Assembly (NCBI GenBank): GCA_015295885.1
Contig: DVEE01000511.1
Span: 1-6,550 of the forward strand
Length of the DNA stretch: 6,550 bases
From: Leptolyngbyaceae cyanobacterium M65_K2018_010
Lineage (GTDB): Bacteria; Cyanobacteriota; Cyanobacteriia; Phormidesmidales; Phormidesmidaceae
Direction of reading: 5' to 3'
Within the stretch, counting starts at the first letter, position 1. Every line of letters begins with the position of its first letter. The notes beneath the pieces were generated by a model, which had not been told where the DNA came from, made no database searches, and saw only the letters and a program-made list of their open reading frames with translations. This document shows, piece after piece, positions 1 to 6,440 of this stretch. The translations under genes were made by a program, and so were the position numbers.

Positions 1-1
1 C

Positions 2-607
2 ACGCGCTGGCCGGAGCTACCGGGGCGGATCGTCGAGCCGGAGCAGCTGCGTGAGCTCACCGACGCCGCCGCAGAACTGGAGGCGCTCCTGACTTCCGAC
101 GAGTTCTATCTCCACCTCGATCGGATTGGTGAGCTGACGAATCTCCTCTTGCAGACCTACCGCGCCATCTACCTGGAGCGCCACGCCGAGCGCGCGCGGG
201 CCTATGCCGGCGCGATCACGAGCCTGACCGGCCGCGAGGAATGGATGGCGATCGACGAGAAGACCCGCCCTGACCTCCTACGACCGTTCGAGGTCCGCCG
301 GTGCCTGGATCCGGAGACAGACACGCAACTGGATCTCCTGCCCAATGGCGCTGAACGCTGCGTGCGCTGCGGTGCGACGATCAGCCAGATTGAGTCAGAC
401 ACCACCGCGGCTGAGACGTTGCTGCGCCAGGCGATCAGCCGGCTACAGGAGCTCGCCCTGCCCGCCCAGCGCATCGAGCGCCTGCGCGTGGCCGACTTCT
501 TCACCCGGCCGCTGGATAGCCCCGCGGCCATCGAGGCGGCGCTGGCCGCACTCAGTGAAGCCCTGAATAAACTCGTCGCCGAGGGCGCGGTAGTGGTGCT
601 GGAGTAG
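2..607 (+). CDS. C-terminal part of a large BREX-type P-loop ATPase (BrxC/PglY, DUF6079-like), 5' end outside window
   Basis: The frame is open from the left edge, so this is the last 201 codons of a longer gene and not a small protein starting at the TTG at 149. What can be seen is a mostly helical, charged C-terminal region. A CVRCG motif (CxxC at 359-370) follows an earlier RRC, which suggests a small metal-binding knuckle. After it comes a long helix and an ending of the type VADFF...LDSP..IEAAL..L...L.KLVAEGAVVVLE. That ending resembles, from memory, the tails of BrxC/PglY-type ATPases (DUF6079-like), which are large proteins of BREX phage-defence systems thought to use ATP in the defence complex. 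The Walker motifs would lie upstream of the window, so ATPase activity cannot be seen. The gene ends two bases before the next ATG and lies upstream of a PglX-like methylase, which is what makes the BREX reading plausible. The family assignment is an inference; the partial reading frame itself is secure. Confidence 0.6.
   Translation, partial: TRWPELPGRIVEPEQLRELTDAAAELEALLTSDEFYLHLDRIGELTNLLLQTYRAIYLERHAERARAYAGAITSLTGREEWMAIDEKTRPDLLRPFEVRRCLDPETDTQLDLLPNGAERCVRCGATISQIESDTTAAETLLRQAISRLQELALPAQRIERLRVADFFTRPLDSPAAIEAALAALSEALNKLVAEGAVVVLE
601..604 (+). promoter_or_regulatory. Shine-Dalgarno for the HEPN gene, inside the end of the upstream gene
   Basis: GGAG at 601-604 lies five bases before the ATG at 610 and overlaps the last codons of the upstream ATPase gene, whose stop is at 605-607. 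This supports the 610 start and suggests translational coupling of the two genes. Confidence 0.6.
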
Positions 608-609
608 CT

Positions 610-1435
610 ATGGAAACACTTGCCCTCAGCCCACGACAGGCCTTTGAAGATAACATGCGCCCGGCCGAGTTGCTGCTCCGCGTCTACCGGCTGCTTGAGT
701 GCGAGACTCTCCAGACCGATGGCGATCTTGTACGCGGTCTACGGGCGGCGATGCGCGACATAGCGCGTGATCTGGGCCACGACGAGGAAGTGATGCTGAT
801 CTACAACGAGATCTTCATCGGCCTCGTACGTGAACGCGCCCAGATTCCGCCCAGCGCGCTCAAGCGAGCGGCACTGAAGAACCTCTTGCGTCAGGCTATT
901 GTTGCCGCTTGCACAGGTCTTGATGCGTATCTGCCGGCCCTCCTCCGCACGAATCTACCTACGGTAATCAGCGCCCGTGGTCGTGACTTCTTTCCCCAGG
1001 ATACTGAACTTCAGGAGTTTTTTTGCCGAACTGAAATTCGACCTGGCTGAAAGACTTCGGCTTCTGAACGATCCGGAGGCGCCCTTCTACATCGCGAACA
1101 AGATCCTCGGCCTCACGAAGTTCAAGTACTTGAGCTCGAAGAAGGGCATCTTCGCCGTCGGGGCCTTGCTTTCGATAGAGAAGCCATGGGATCAGATCGC
1201 GGCAAAGCTCCAGCGCGATCGCAAAGAGTTGATGAAAATCATCGACGAAACAACGACCCGGCGCAATGACATTGTTCACCGCGCTGATCGGCCGCAGACC
1301 GACCCGGGCGGCGAAGTTCAGGACGTGAGTTACTCGTGGGCACAGCAGTCGGTCGATACAATTAAACACGTCTGTCTGGCGCTGGACGAGCTTGTGGTCG
1401 AGCGAATGGCGCAACTGCAGGCCAGGGAGTTGTAG
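610..1435 (+). pseudogene. HEPN-domain protein (putative RNase/toxin) in a BREX-like operon, split by a one-base frameshift
   Basis: Two overlapping frames together make one protein. The first, 610-1050, gives a helical N-terminal region (METLALSPRQAFEDNM...). The second continues from about 1025 to the TAG at 1433-1435. The break is at a run of seven T (1018-1024). Removing one T gives ...LQEFFAELKFDLAERLRLL... and an uninterrupted frame of 275 codons including the stop (274 residues). The distal half contains T-R-R-N-D-I-V-H-R; R-N-D-I-V-H at 1262-1279 is an R-x4-H motif with Asn after Arg, the signature of HEPN ribonucleases such as the RiboL-PSP/MAE_28990 group. HEPN proteins often cleave RNA in toxin-antitoxin or abortive-infection systems. 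The gene starts two bases after the ATPase gene and ends 13 bases before the methylase gene, so it is probably co-transcribed with both. It may act as an effector or sensor of the defence system, which is inference. The frameshift could be a real mutation, a phase-variable tract or a sequencing error. If it is real, translation ends at 1050 without the HEPN motif. Confidence 0.6.
1262..1279 (+). other. HEPN catalytic-type motif R-N-x3-H
   Basis: In the frame ending at 1435 the codons read Arg-Asn-Asp-Ile-Val-His, preceded by TTR and followed by Arg-Ala-Asp. An Arg, a polar residue, and a His four to six residues on is the conserved active-site pattern of HEPN RNases. The motif lies downstream of the poly-T frameshift, so it is translated only if the frame is restored. 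Confidence 0.6.
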
Positions 1436-1448
1436 CCAGGGCGCATGT

Positions 1449-2648
1449 ATGGATAAAACCCTTCGCAACTCGCTTCGTCTCGCCGTCACCCAGGCCCGCC
1501 GCCTGCTGGAGGAAGCGATCGCCGATCGGCTCGCCGGTGAGTTCGGCATCGACCGCACTGGTGCGATCGAGGATGCCGCGCGTCTGGCCAATCTCGATCC
1601 CGCCGGGCACCGCTTCCGAGCCGAGATCGTCGATTACCTGCGCCATCTCGACGCATTGACGCCCGGCGAGCGGTCTCGCCCCGGCGGAGGCGTCGCTCGC
1701 GAGGCGGTGGAGCAGCTCGTGCGCGCAGTGGCCTTCACGCACCTGAACCGGCTCTGCGCCTTCAAGCTGATGGAGCATCCCGCCCGCCGGTTGCTGCGCG
1801 AGACAGTCGGCCGCGGCATCAACTCAAACGGCTTTAAGTTCTACCTTGCCGAACATCCTGAGGACGAGGCGCACTGGACCGGCGGCCGGCAGGATATCGC
1901 CTACCAGAACTTCCTCGTCTGGCAGGGCGCGCAACTCAGCAGCGAGCTCGGCGCGCTCTTCGCCGCCGATGACCCGGCGAACCGGCTGTTTCCCAAACAA
2001 GCCGTGCTCGACCAGGTGCTCGCCCTGATTAACGACCCGGCGCTGGCTCCCGTCTGGGCTGAGGACGAGGCGATCGGCTGGGTCTACCAGTACTTCACAC
2101 CGAAAGAGCTGCGTGACCAGGCCCGCAAGGAGAGCGCCACGCCGCGAAACTCCTATGAACTGGCCTTCCGCAATCAGTTCTTCACCCCGCGCTACGTGGT
2201 CGAGTTCCTGGTTGACAACACCCTCGGCCGGATCTGGTACGAGATGCTGGGCGGAGAGACGGCGCTCGCCGAGCGCTGCCGGTATCTGGTCCCCCCACCC
2301 CCACCCCCTCCCCCCGGGGGAGAGGGAAGCCGGATAAAGGGATTTCTGATTGACTACCTTTCTTTGACGTCTGGCGACCCCGCAACTTCGCTACTGGAGA
2401 ACACCCATGACGGCACCCCTCGATATTCGTCCGGCGCGATCGCGCTTCACCCTGGCCCGTTTCAGTCAACAGGCGATCAACTGGCTGAAAGGTCTCATTC
2501 CCCCGGCTGTGGCCATTTTGATTTTCCTGGCCGTTTGGCAAGTGCTGACCATGGGCCCCAATGCCAACCTGCCAACGCCCATCCGCACCGTGACCGATAC
2601 CTGGGAACTGATTGTCAATCCCTTTTTCAACTACGGCGGCACCGATAA
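1449..2648 (+). CDS. pglX: PglX-type (BREX) adenine-specific DNA methyltransferase, N-terminal fragment reading into foreign sequence
   Basis: The chosen start is ATG 1449 (MDKTLRNSLRLAV...), with a weak AGGG at 1438-1441; an upstream GTG-type start at 1392 would overlap the previous gene needlessly. About 281 residues (to roughly 2291) look authentic. Residues about 90-110 hold the FTHLNRLCAFKLME helix. Further on come the WVYQYFTPKELRDQ segment and RNQFFTPRYVVEFLVDNTLG, which corresponds to motif X of gamma-class N6-adenine methylases of the Eco57I/PglX type. PglX methylates adenine in a short non-palindromic site to mark self DNA in BREX; DISARM DrmMI is a related alternative. The family's SAM-binding motif I (DPACGSG-like) and catalytic NPPY motif should follow but are absent. 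After CRYLV the frame becomes a proline run encoded by the C-rich repeat, then unrelated residues overlapping nrtB, and stops at 2648 (399 residues). PglX proteins are usually over 1,000 residues, so this is a truncated, presumably inactive remnant, or the product of a mis-assembly. Confidence 0.7.
   Translation: MDKTLRNSLRLAVTQARRLLEEAIADRLAGEFGIDRTGAIEDAARLANLDPAGHRFRAEIVDYLRHLDALTPGERSRPGGGVAREAVEQLVRAVAFTHLNRLCAFKLMEHPARRLLRETVGRGINSNGFKFYLAEHPEDEAHWTGGRQDIAYQNFLVWQGAQLSSELGALFAADDPANRLFPKQAVLDQVLALINDPALAPVWAEDEAIGWVYQYFTPKELRDQARKESATPRNSYELAFRNQFFTPRYVVEFLVDNTLGRIWYEMLGGETALAERCRYLVPPPPPPPPGGEGSRIKGFLIDYLSLTSGDPATSLLENTHDGTPRYSSGAIALHPGPFQSTGDQLAERSHSPGCGHFDFPGRLASADHGPQCQPANAHPHRDRYLGTDCQSLFQLRRHR
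2291..2326. repeat. C-rich imperfect inverted repeat at the junction
   Basis: A run of C-rich triplets (CCCCCACCCCCACCCCCTC) leads into CCCCC/GGGGG, centred on 2315/2316, and then AGAGGG. The two sides, CCCCTC(C)CCCCC and GGGGGAGAGGG, form an imperfect hairpin with one bulge. It resembles dispersed intergenic repeats with CCCTCTCC...GGAGAGGG arms that are common in cyanobacteria and other bacteria. Similarity to the PglX family stops where it begins. It is therefore the likely site of recombination or of a repeat-induced assembly join. It could also act as an mRNA hairpin upstream of nrtB. Confidence 0.65.
2396..2400 (+). promoter_or_regulatory. Shine-Dalgarno of nrtB
   Basis: GGAGA lies six bases before the ATG at 2407 and fixes the nrtB start. 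The nrtC and nrtD genes have no comparable site, so nrtB is the only one of the three with a clear Shine-Dalgarno sequence. Confidence 0.65.
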
Positions 2649-3252
2649 GGGGCTATTCTGGCAGGTGCTCACCAGTCTGCAACGGGTCGCTTTAGGGTTT
2701 TCCCTGGCGGCGATCGTGGGGGTGGCCTTGGGGATTTTAGTCGGCACTAGCTCCTTGATGTACAGTGCCCTTGATCCCCTCTTTCAAGTTCTACGAACGG
2801 TGCCGCCCCTGGCCTGGTTGCCGATTTCCCTGGCGGCTTTTCAGCAGGCCAATCCTTCCGCCATTTTTGTGATTTTTATTACGGCAATTTGGCCGATCAT
2901 CATTAACACCACCGAGGGTGTGCGCCAAATTCCCCAGGACTACAACAACGTGGCTCGGGTATTGCGGCTCTCTAAGCCGGTGTACTTCCTGAAGGTGTTA
3001 TTTCCGGCTACGGTTCCCTACATTTTTACCGGCCTGAGAATTGGCATTGGTCTATCTTGGCTGGCCATCGTGGCGGCAGAAATGTTGATTGGCGGGGTTG
3101 GCATTGGCTTCTTTATTTGGGATGCCTGGAATAGCTCTCGGATTAGCGACATTATCATTGCCATCGTCTATGTCGGTGTAGTGGGACTGTTACTAGACCG
3201 GCTGATTGTATTTATCGGCAGCCTGGTATTGCCAGAGGAACAGAAAAAATAA
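2407..3252 (+). CDS. nrtB: Nitrate/nitrite ABC transporter permease NrtB
   Basis: This 281-residue inner-membrane protein is the normal length for the family. It would form a homodimeric channel through which nitrate or nitrite passes into the cytoplasm, powered by NrtC and NrtD. Likely membrane segments lie at residues about 31-49, 92-113, 124-146, 151-167, 205-228 and 247-265. The cytoplasmic EAA-type coupling loop, which contacts the ATPases, is at about 178-204 (DYNNVARVLRLSKP...LFPATVP). Segments such as VLRTVPPLAWLPISLAAF and AAEMLIGGVGIGFFIWDAWNSS are highly typical of cyanobacterial NrtB/CmpB. A good Shine-Dalgarno site supports the ATG start. The gene is intact, but its usual upstream partner nrtA is missing: the sequence 80-115 bases upstream is a repeat and a methylase fragment. 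No NtcA-type site (GTA-N8-TAC) is visible just upstream, so the native promoter has probably been lost or lies outside the window. The bicarbonate permease CmpB is the closest alternative. Confidence 0.9.
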   Translation: MTAPLDIRPARSRFTLARFSQQAINWLKGLIPPAVAILIFLAVWQVLTMGPNANLPTPIRTVTDTWELIVNPFFNYGGTDKGLFWQVLTSLQRVALGFSLAAIVGVALGILVGTSSLMYSALDPLFQVLRTVPPLAWLPISLAAFQQANPSAIFVIFITAIWPIIINTTEGVRQIPQDYNNVARVLRLSKPVYFLKVLFPATVPYIFTGLRIGIGLSWLAIVAAEMLIGGVGIGFFIWDAWNSSRISDIIIAIVYVGVVGLLLDRLIVFIGSLVLPEEQKK

Positions 3253-3272
3253 GCCCTTGTCACCTAGATTGG

Positions 3273-3288
3273 CCCCTCCTTTGAGGGG
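3273..3288 (+). other. Intergenic hairpin between nrtB and nrtC
   Basis: CCCCTC (3273-3278) pairs perfectly with GAGGGG (3283-3288) across a four-base loop, 20 bases after the nrtB stop. No T-run follows, so it is not a convincing intrinsic terminator. A role in mRNA processing or stability within the operon is possible. Confidence 0.45.
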
Positions 3289-3323
3289 AATGACTCGCCT
3301 AGATCCCTTACTCCCTGCGTACC

Positions 3324-5321
3324 ATGGCTGTTTTTGTTGAAGTTGACCACATCGATCGCGTCTTTAAACTCCCCGATGGCGGCGAATACATTGCCCTCAA
3401 GAATATCGACCTGCATATCCACAAGGGCGAGTTTGTTTCCCTGGTGGGCCACTCGGGCTGCGGTAAATCCACCTTGCTGAACATTCTCTCCGGCCTCGAT
3501 CAACCCAGCGCTGGGGGAATCGTCCTGGAAGGCCGCCAGGTTACAGAACCGGGCCCCGATCGCATGGTGGTCTTCCAAAATTATTCGCTGTTGCCCTGGT
3601 TAACGGTGCGCCAGAACATTGAGCTGGCGGTGGACCAAGTTCTGCAGAAGCACCCCAAACCGGTGCGGCGGCGCTTGGTGGATCACCACATTGAGTTGGT
3701 GGGTTTACAGAAAGCTGCAGATAAGCGACCGGGCCAGATCTCCGGCGGCATGAAACAGCGGGTGGCGATCGCCCGGGCTCTGGCGATTCGGCCTAAGTTA
3801 CTCCTGCTGGATGAACCCTTTGGGGCTCTCGATGCGCTGACTCGCGGCGGGTTACAGGAGCAACTCATGCAGATTTGTCAGGAGCATGAAGTCACCTGCG
3901 TGATGGTCACCCACGATGTGGATGAAGCCCTGCTGCTCTCCGATCGGATTGTGCTCATGACCAACGGCCCTGAAGCTCACGTTGGCCAGATTGTGGAGGT
4001 GCCCTTCCCCCGACCTCGGGAACGCATGGAGGTGGTTAAGCACCCCAATTATTACAGCCTCCGTAATGAGATTGTCTACTTCCTGAACCAGCAAAAGCGG
4101 GCCAAGCAGCACAAAGCCAAACCGGTGGTGGCGGTGGCCGCCAACGGCCTGGAGAAGGTGAATCTAGAACTGGGCTTAATTCCTTTGACCGACTGTGCGC
4201 CCCTGGTCGTCGCGAAGGAAAAGGGCTTGTTTGAGGCCAACGGCCTCAGCCAGGTCACTCTCAATCGAGAACCCAGTTGGAATGCGATCGCCGATGGGGT
4301 TACCAGCGGCCGCCTCGATGCGGCCATGATGGTAGCGGGTATGCCCTTGGGTCTCACCCTGGGTTATGGCAACCAAAGGCCAGTGCCCATGGTGACAGCC
4401 CTCACCCTCAGCCGTAACGGCAACGCCATTACCGTTAGCAGGCGGCTCTACGACCAGGGAGTCCGTTCCCTGGCGGACTTGAAGGCCGCCATCGATCGCC
4501 GTCCTGACCAGGTGCATACCCTGGCGGCTGTCCACCCTACCTCTATGCATAATCTGCTGCTGCGCTACTGGCTGGCCAGTGGTGGTATCGACCCCGATCG
4601 GGATGTCAGCGTGACCGTGATTCCCCCCGCCCAAATGGTCTCTAACCTGAAGGCGGGTACCATTGACGGTTACTGTGTCGGTGAACCCTGGAATGTTCGC
4701 GCGGTGCAGGAAGGGGTAGGGGTGGTCATGGCGATTGACCACGATATTTGGCCCGGCCATATCGAAAAGGTGCTGGGCGTCACCGAAGCCTGGGCCAACC
4801 AATATCCTAAAACCCACCTTGCCTTGGTCAAAGCCCTGTTGGAAGCCTGCGAATATTGTGATGACCCGCGCAACCGGGAGGAAATAATTGACCTGCTAGC
4901 CCGTCCGGAGTACGTCGGGGCTGACCCCGGCTACCTGCGGCAAGGCTTTTTGGGCCCCTACGACCGGGGCGATGGCCGCAAGCCTGAGTCCATCCTCCAC
5001 TACAACCAGTTCTTTACCGACAAGGCCAACTGCCCCGATGTCACCGAGGCGGTCTGGATTATGACCCAGATGGCCCGCTGGGGCATCACTCCCTTCCCCC
5101 GCAACTGGCTGGAGGTCGCCGAACGGATCAAACGGACAGATATTTTCGGCCAGGCGGCTCGGGAACTCGGGCTGTTAGATATTGGCCGCGATCGGCATCC
5201 GATCCAACTCTTCGACGGCATCCCCTTTAACCCCGACCATCCCCTCGACTACCTGGAACGGCTAGCCATTAAGCGCGACCTCCGGATTGAGGAAATCCCC
5301 TTGGATGCCCTAAAAGCCTAA
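3324..5321 (+). CDS. nrtC: Nitrate/nitrite ABC transporter hybrid ATPase NrtC with C-terminal NrtA-like domain
   Basis: This is a 665-residue two-domain protein, the usual length for NrtC. Residues 1 to about 255 are an ABC ATPase with Walker A GHSGCGKST at 42-50, Q-loop Gln85, signature SGGMK at 140-144, Walker B LLLLDE at 159-164 and switch His197. All key residues are present. After a linker (about 256-280), residues about 281-660 are a substrate-binding-protein-like domain. It starts LELGLIPLTDCAPLVVAKEKGLF, is homologous to NrtA, and has no signal peptide, so it is cytoplasmic. In Synechococcus the NrtC C-terminal domain is known to be needed for ammonium-promoted inhibition of nitrate uptake and is not needed for transport itself. 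The ATG at 3324 has no Shine-Dalgarno site, which is common in cyanobacteria, and follows nrtB by 71 bases. This hybrid architecture is shared only with the bicarbonate transporter ATPase CmpC. Nitrate is preferred on overall resemblance, but the two cannot be separated with certainty by eye. Confidence 0.92.
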   Translation: MAVFVEVDHIDRVFKLPDGGEYIALKNIDLHIHKGEFVSLVGHSGCGKSTLLNILSGLDQPSAGGIVLEGRQVTEPGPDRMVVFQNYSLLPWLTVRQNIELAVDQVLQKHPKPVRRRLVDHHIELVGLQKAADKRPGQISGGMKQRVAIARALAIRPKLLLLDEPFGALDALTRGGLQEQLMQICQEHEVTCVMVTHDVDEALLLSDRIVLMTNGPEAHVGQIVEVPFPRPRERMEVVKHPNYYSLRNEIVYFLNQQKRAKQHKAKPVVAVAANGLEKVNLELGLIPLTDCAPLVVAKEKGLFEANGLSQVTLNREPSWNAIADGVTSGRLDAAMMVAGMPLGLTLGYGNQRPVPMVTALTLSRNGNAITVSRRLYDQGVRSLADLKAAIDRRPDQVHTLAAVHPTSMHNLLLRYWLASGGIDPDRDVSVTVIPPAQMVSNLKAGTIDGYCVGEPWNVRAVQEGVGVVMAIDHDIWPGHIEKVLGVTEAWANQYPKTHLALVKALLEACEYCDDPRNREEIIDLLARPEYVGADPGYLRQGFLGPYDRGDGRKPESILHYNQFFTDKANCPDVTEAVWIMTQMARWGITPFPRNWLEVAERIKRTDIFGQAARELGLLDIGRDRHPIQLFDGIPFNPDHPLDYLERLAIKRDLRIEEIPLDALKA

Positions 5322-5388
5322 GCCGTCATCCCCCTTAGGTGAGGATTTCCCCCCTCCACCCTTTACTCATCCCCCTATTCCCCTGACC
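5322..5388 (+). other. Pyrimidine-rich nrtC-nrtD spacer
   Basis: This 67-base gap is dominated by C and T runs (CCCCCTT, CCCCCCTCC, CCCCTGACC). It has no Shine-Dalgarno sequence, no strong hairpin and no terminator. That fits read-through transcription from nrtC into nrtD. Confidence 0.5.
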
Positions 5389-6228
5389 ATGCACGTGCTC
5401 AATTCCCCTCTCCATTCCCCTACCGCCCACCCCACCCAGGAACCCTTCCTGGTCTTCGATAACCTGTCTAAGGTCTACCCCACCCCCACGGGGCCTTACG
5501 TGGTGTTGGAAGGGATTAACCTAACTGTCCAGGAAAGCGAATTTGTCTCTGTCATTGGCCACTCCGGCTGCGGCAAATCGACCCTGTTGGATATGGTGGC
5601 GGGCTTTCGCCAGCCCACCAGTGGAGAGGTCCGCCTGCAAACCCAGCCCATCCGCGAGCCAGGGCCAGATCGCATGGTGGTGTTTCAAAACTATTCCCTG
5701 CTGCCCTGGCTGACCGCCTACGAAAATATTTATCTTGGGGTTGACTCGGTCTTTCCCCATAAATCGAAGGCGGTGAAGCAGCGCATGGTAATGGAACACC
5801 TCAGCCTGGTGGGTTTGGCCGAGGCCGCCCACAAAAAGCCCAGCGCCCTCTCGGGCGGCATGAAGCAGCGGGTCTGCATTGCCCGTGCCCTGGCCCTGCG
5901 CCCCAAGGTGCTGATTTTAGACGAACCCTTCGGGGCCCTGGATCCGATCACCCGCGAAGAACTCCAGGAGGAATTGCTGACCATTTGGCGAGACCACCAG
6001 ATTACGGTGCTGATGATTACCCACGACATTGATGAAGCTCTATTTTTGAGCGATCGCATCGTAATGATGACCAACGGTCCCGCTGCCCAAATTGGTGAAG
6101 TGATGACCGTGCCCTTTGCTCGCCCCAGAGACCGCAGCCGCATGATGGAAGATCCCCGCTTCTACGAGCTGCGCAACGAGGCCCTAGACTTTCTCTACCA
6201 CCGCTATGCCCACGACGACACCGAATAA
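5389..6228 (+). CDS. nrtD: Nitrate/nitrite ABC transporter ATPase NrtD
   Basis: This 279-residue cytoplasmic ATPase pairs with NrtC to drive NrtB. Walker A GHSGCGKST is at 57-65, Q-loop Gln100, signature SGGMK at 155-159, Walker B VLILDE at 174-179 and switch His212, so all catalytic elements are intact. It lacks the NrtA-like extension of NrtC and ends FLYHRYAHDDTE, a tail typical of NrtD. The first 19 residues are Pro/Ser/Thr-rich and variable in the family. The ATG at 5389 gives the expected length of about 275-280 residues, although no Shine-Dalgarno site precedes it. One oddity is Ser50 in the QESEF segment before Walker A, where a Gly is usual. No nitrate reductase gene (narB) follows, although it commonly does in nir-nrt operons. 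CmpD is the alternative assignment. Confidence 0.92.
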   Translation: MHVLNSPLHSPTAHPTQEPFLVFDNLSKVYPTPTGPYVVLEGINLTVQESEFVSVIGHSGCGKSTLLDMVAGFRQPTSGEVRLQTQPIREPGPDRMVVFQNYSLLPWLTAYENIYLGVDSVFPHKSKAVKQRMVMEHLSLVGLAEAAHKKPSALSGGMKQRVCIARALALRPKVLILDEPFGALDPITREELQEELLTIWRDHQITVLMITHDIDEALFLSDRIVMMTNGPAAQIGEVMTVPFARPRDRSRMMEDPRFYELRNEALDFLYHRYAHDDTE

Positions 6229-6440
6229 CCTAGGGCAGCACCGGAACGGAGACAACCTAGCTCAACCTTGGAGGTCGAATCCAGCAGTGATGGTAGACCT
6301 TGAGGCGGCGACTGTCTACAAAGCGGGTGATTCTGAGGCCGGATCAGGTGTTTTGGCGCTGAGGGGTTCTGTATGGCCTAATATCAAGTCCGGCTAATTA
6401 GCCTTAGGATGTAGGGATTGAGCGGCAAGGAACATGGGTT
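6229..6440. other. Non-coding stretch after nrtD, probable insertion-sequence border
   Basis: No convincing gene is seen here. The only open frame (6206-6397) overlaps the nrtD end and has no recognisable features. No stem followed by a T-run was found, so the nrt terminator is not identifiable. From about 6380 (TAATATCAAGTCCGGC) the sequence looks like the terminal region of a cyanobacterial IS630-type element. This fits the transposase-like start at 6441 and the TA dinucleotides at 6379-6380 and 6382-6383, since IS630 elements insert at TA. The IS boundary is a guess from pattern. Confidence 0.35.
6392..6403. repeat. Perfect 12-base palindrome GGCTAATTAGCC
   Basis: The twelve bases equal their own reverse complement. 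They sit about 40 bases before the transposase-like start. They could be part of an IS end or a protein-binding site; no function can be assigned. Confidence 0.55.

Noticed and set aside
149..607. Independent small protein starting at TTG 149
   Set aside because: The same frame stays open to the left edge of the window, and no ribosome-binding site precedes the TTG. It is better explained as the end of a larger gene.
1018..1024. Programmed ribosomal frameshift as the main explanation of the split HEPN gene
   Set aside because: The required change is +1 (or -2) on a plain T-run, with no rare codon, stop codon or stimulatory Shine-Dalgarno element at the site. Mutation, tract-length variation or sequencing error is simpler.
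968..1591. Long minus-strand open frame of 207 codons overlapping the HEPN and methylase genes
   Set aside because: It is antisense to two genes with recognisable motifs, is rich in Arg/Ser as GC-rich shadow frames are, and has no recognisable domain.
2291..2326. CRISPR repeat or intrinsic terminator
   Set aside because: Only one copy is present, with no spaced repeats, and no T-run follows the hairpin. It fits a dispersed palindromic repeat better.
2331..2406. Remnant of nrtA or an NtcA-regulated promoter before nrtB
   Set aside because: No frame resembles an NrtA C-terminus and no GTA-N8-TAC site was found in this short stretch.
4176..4817. Minus-strand open frame of 213 codons inside nrtC
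   Set aside because: It lies wholly antisense to the well-supported NrtC C-terminal domain and shows no known motif or start signal.
6206..6397. Small plus-strand open frame of 63 codons after nrtD
   Set aside because: It overlaps the nrtD end, has no ribosome-binding site and no recognisable sequence, and runs into the probable IS border.
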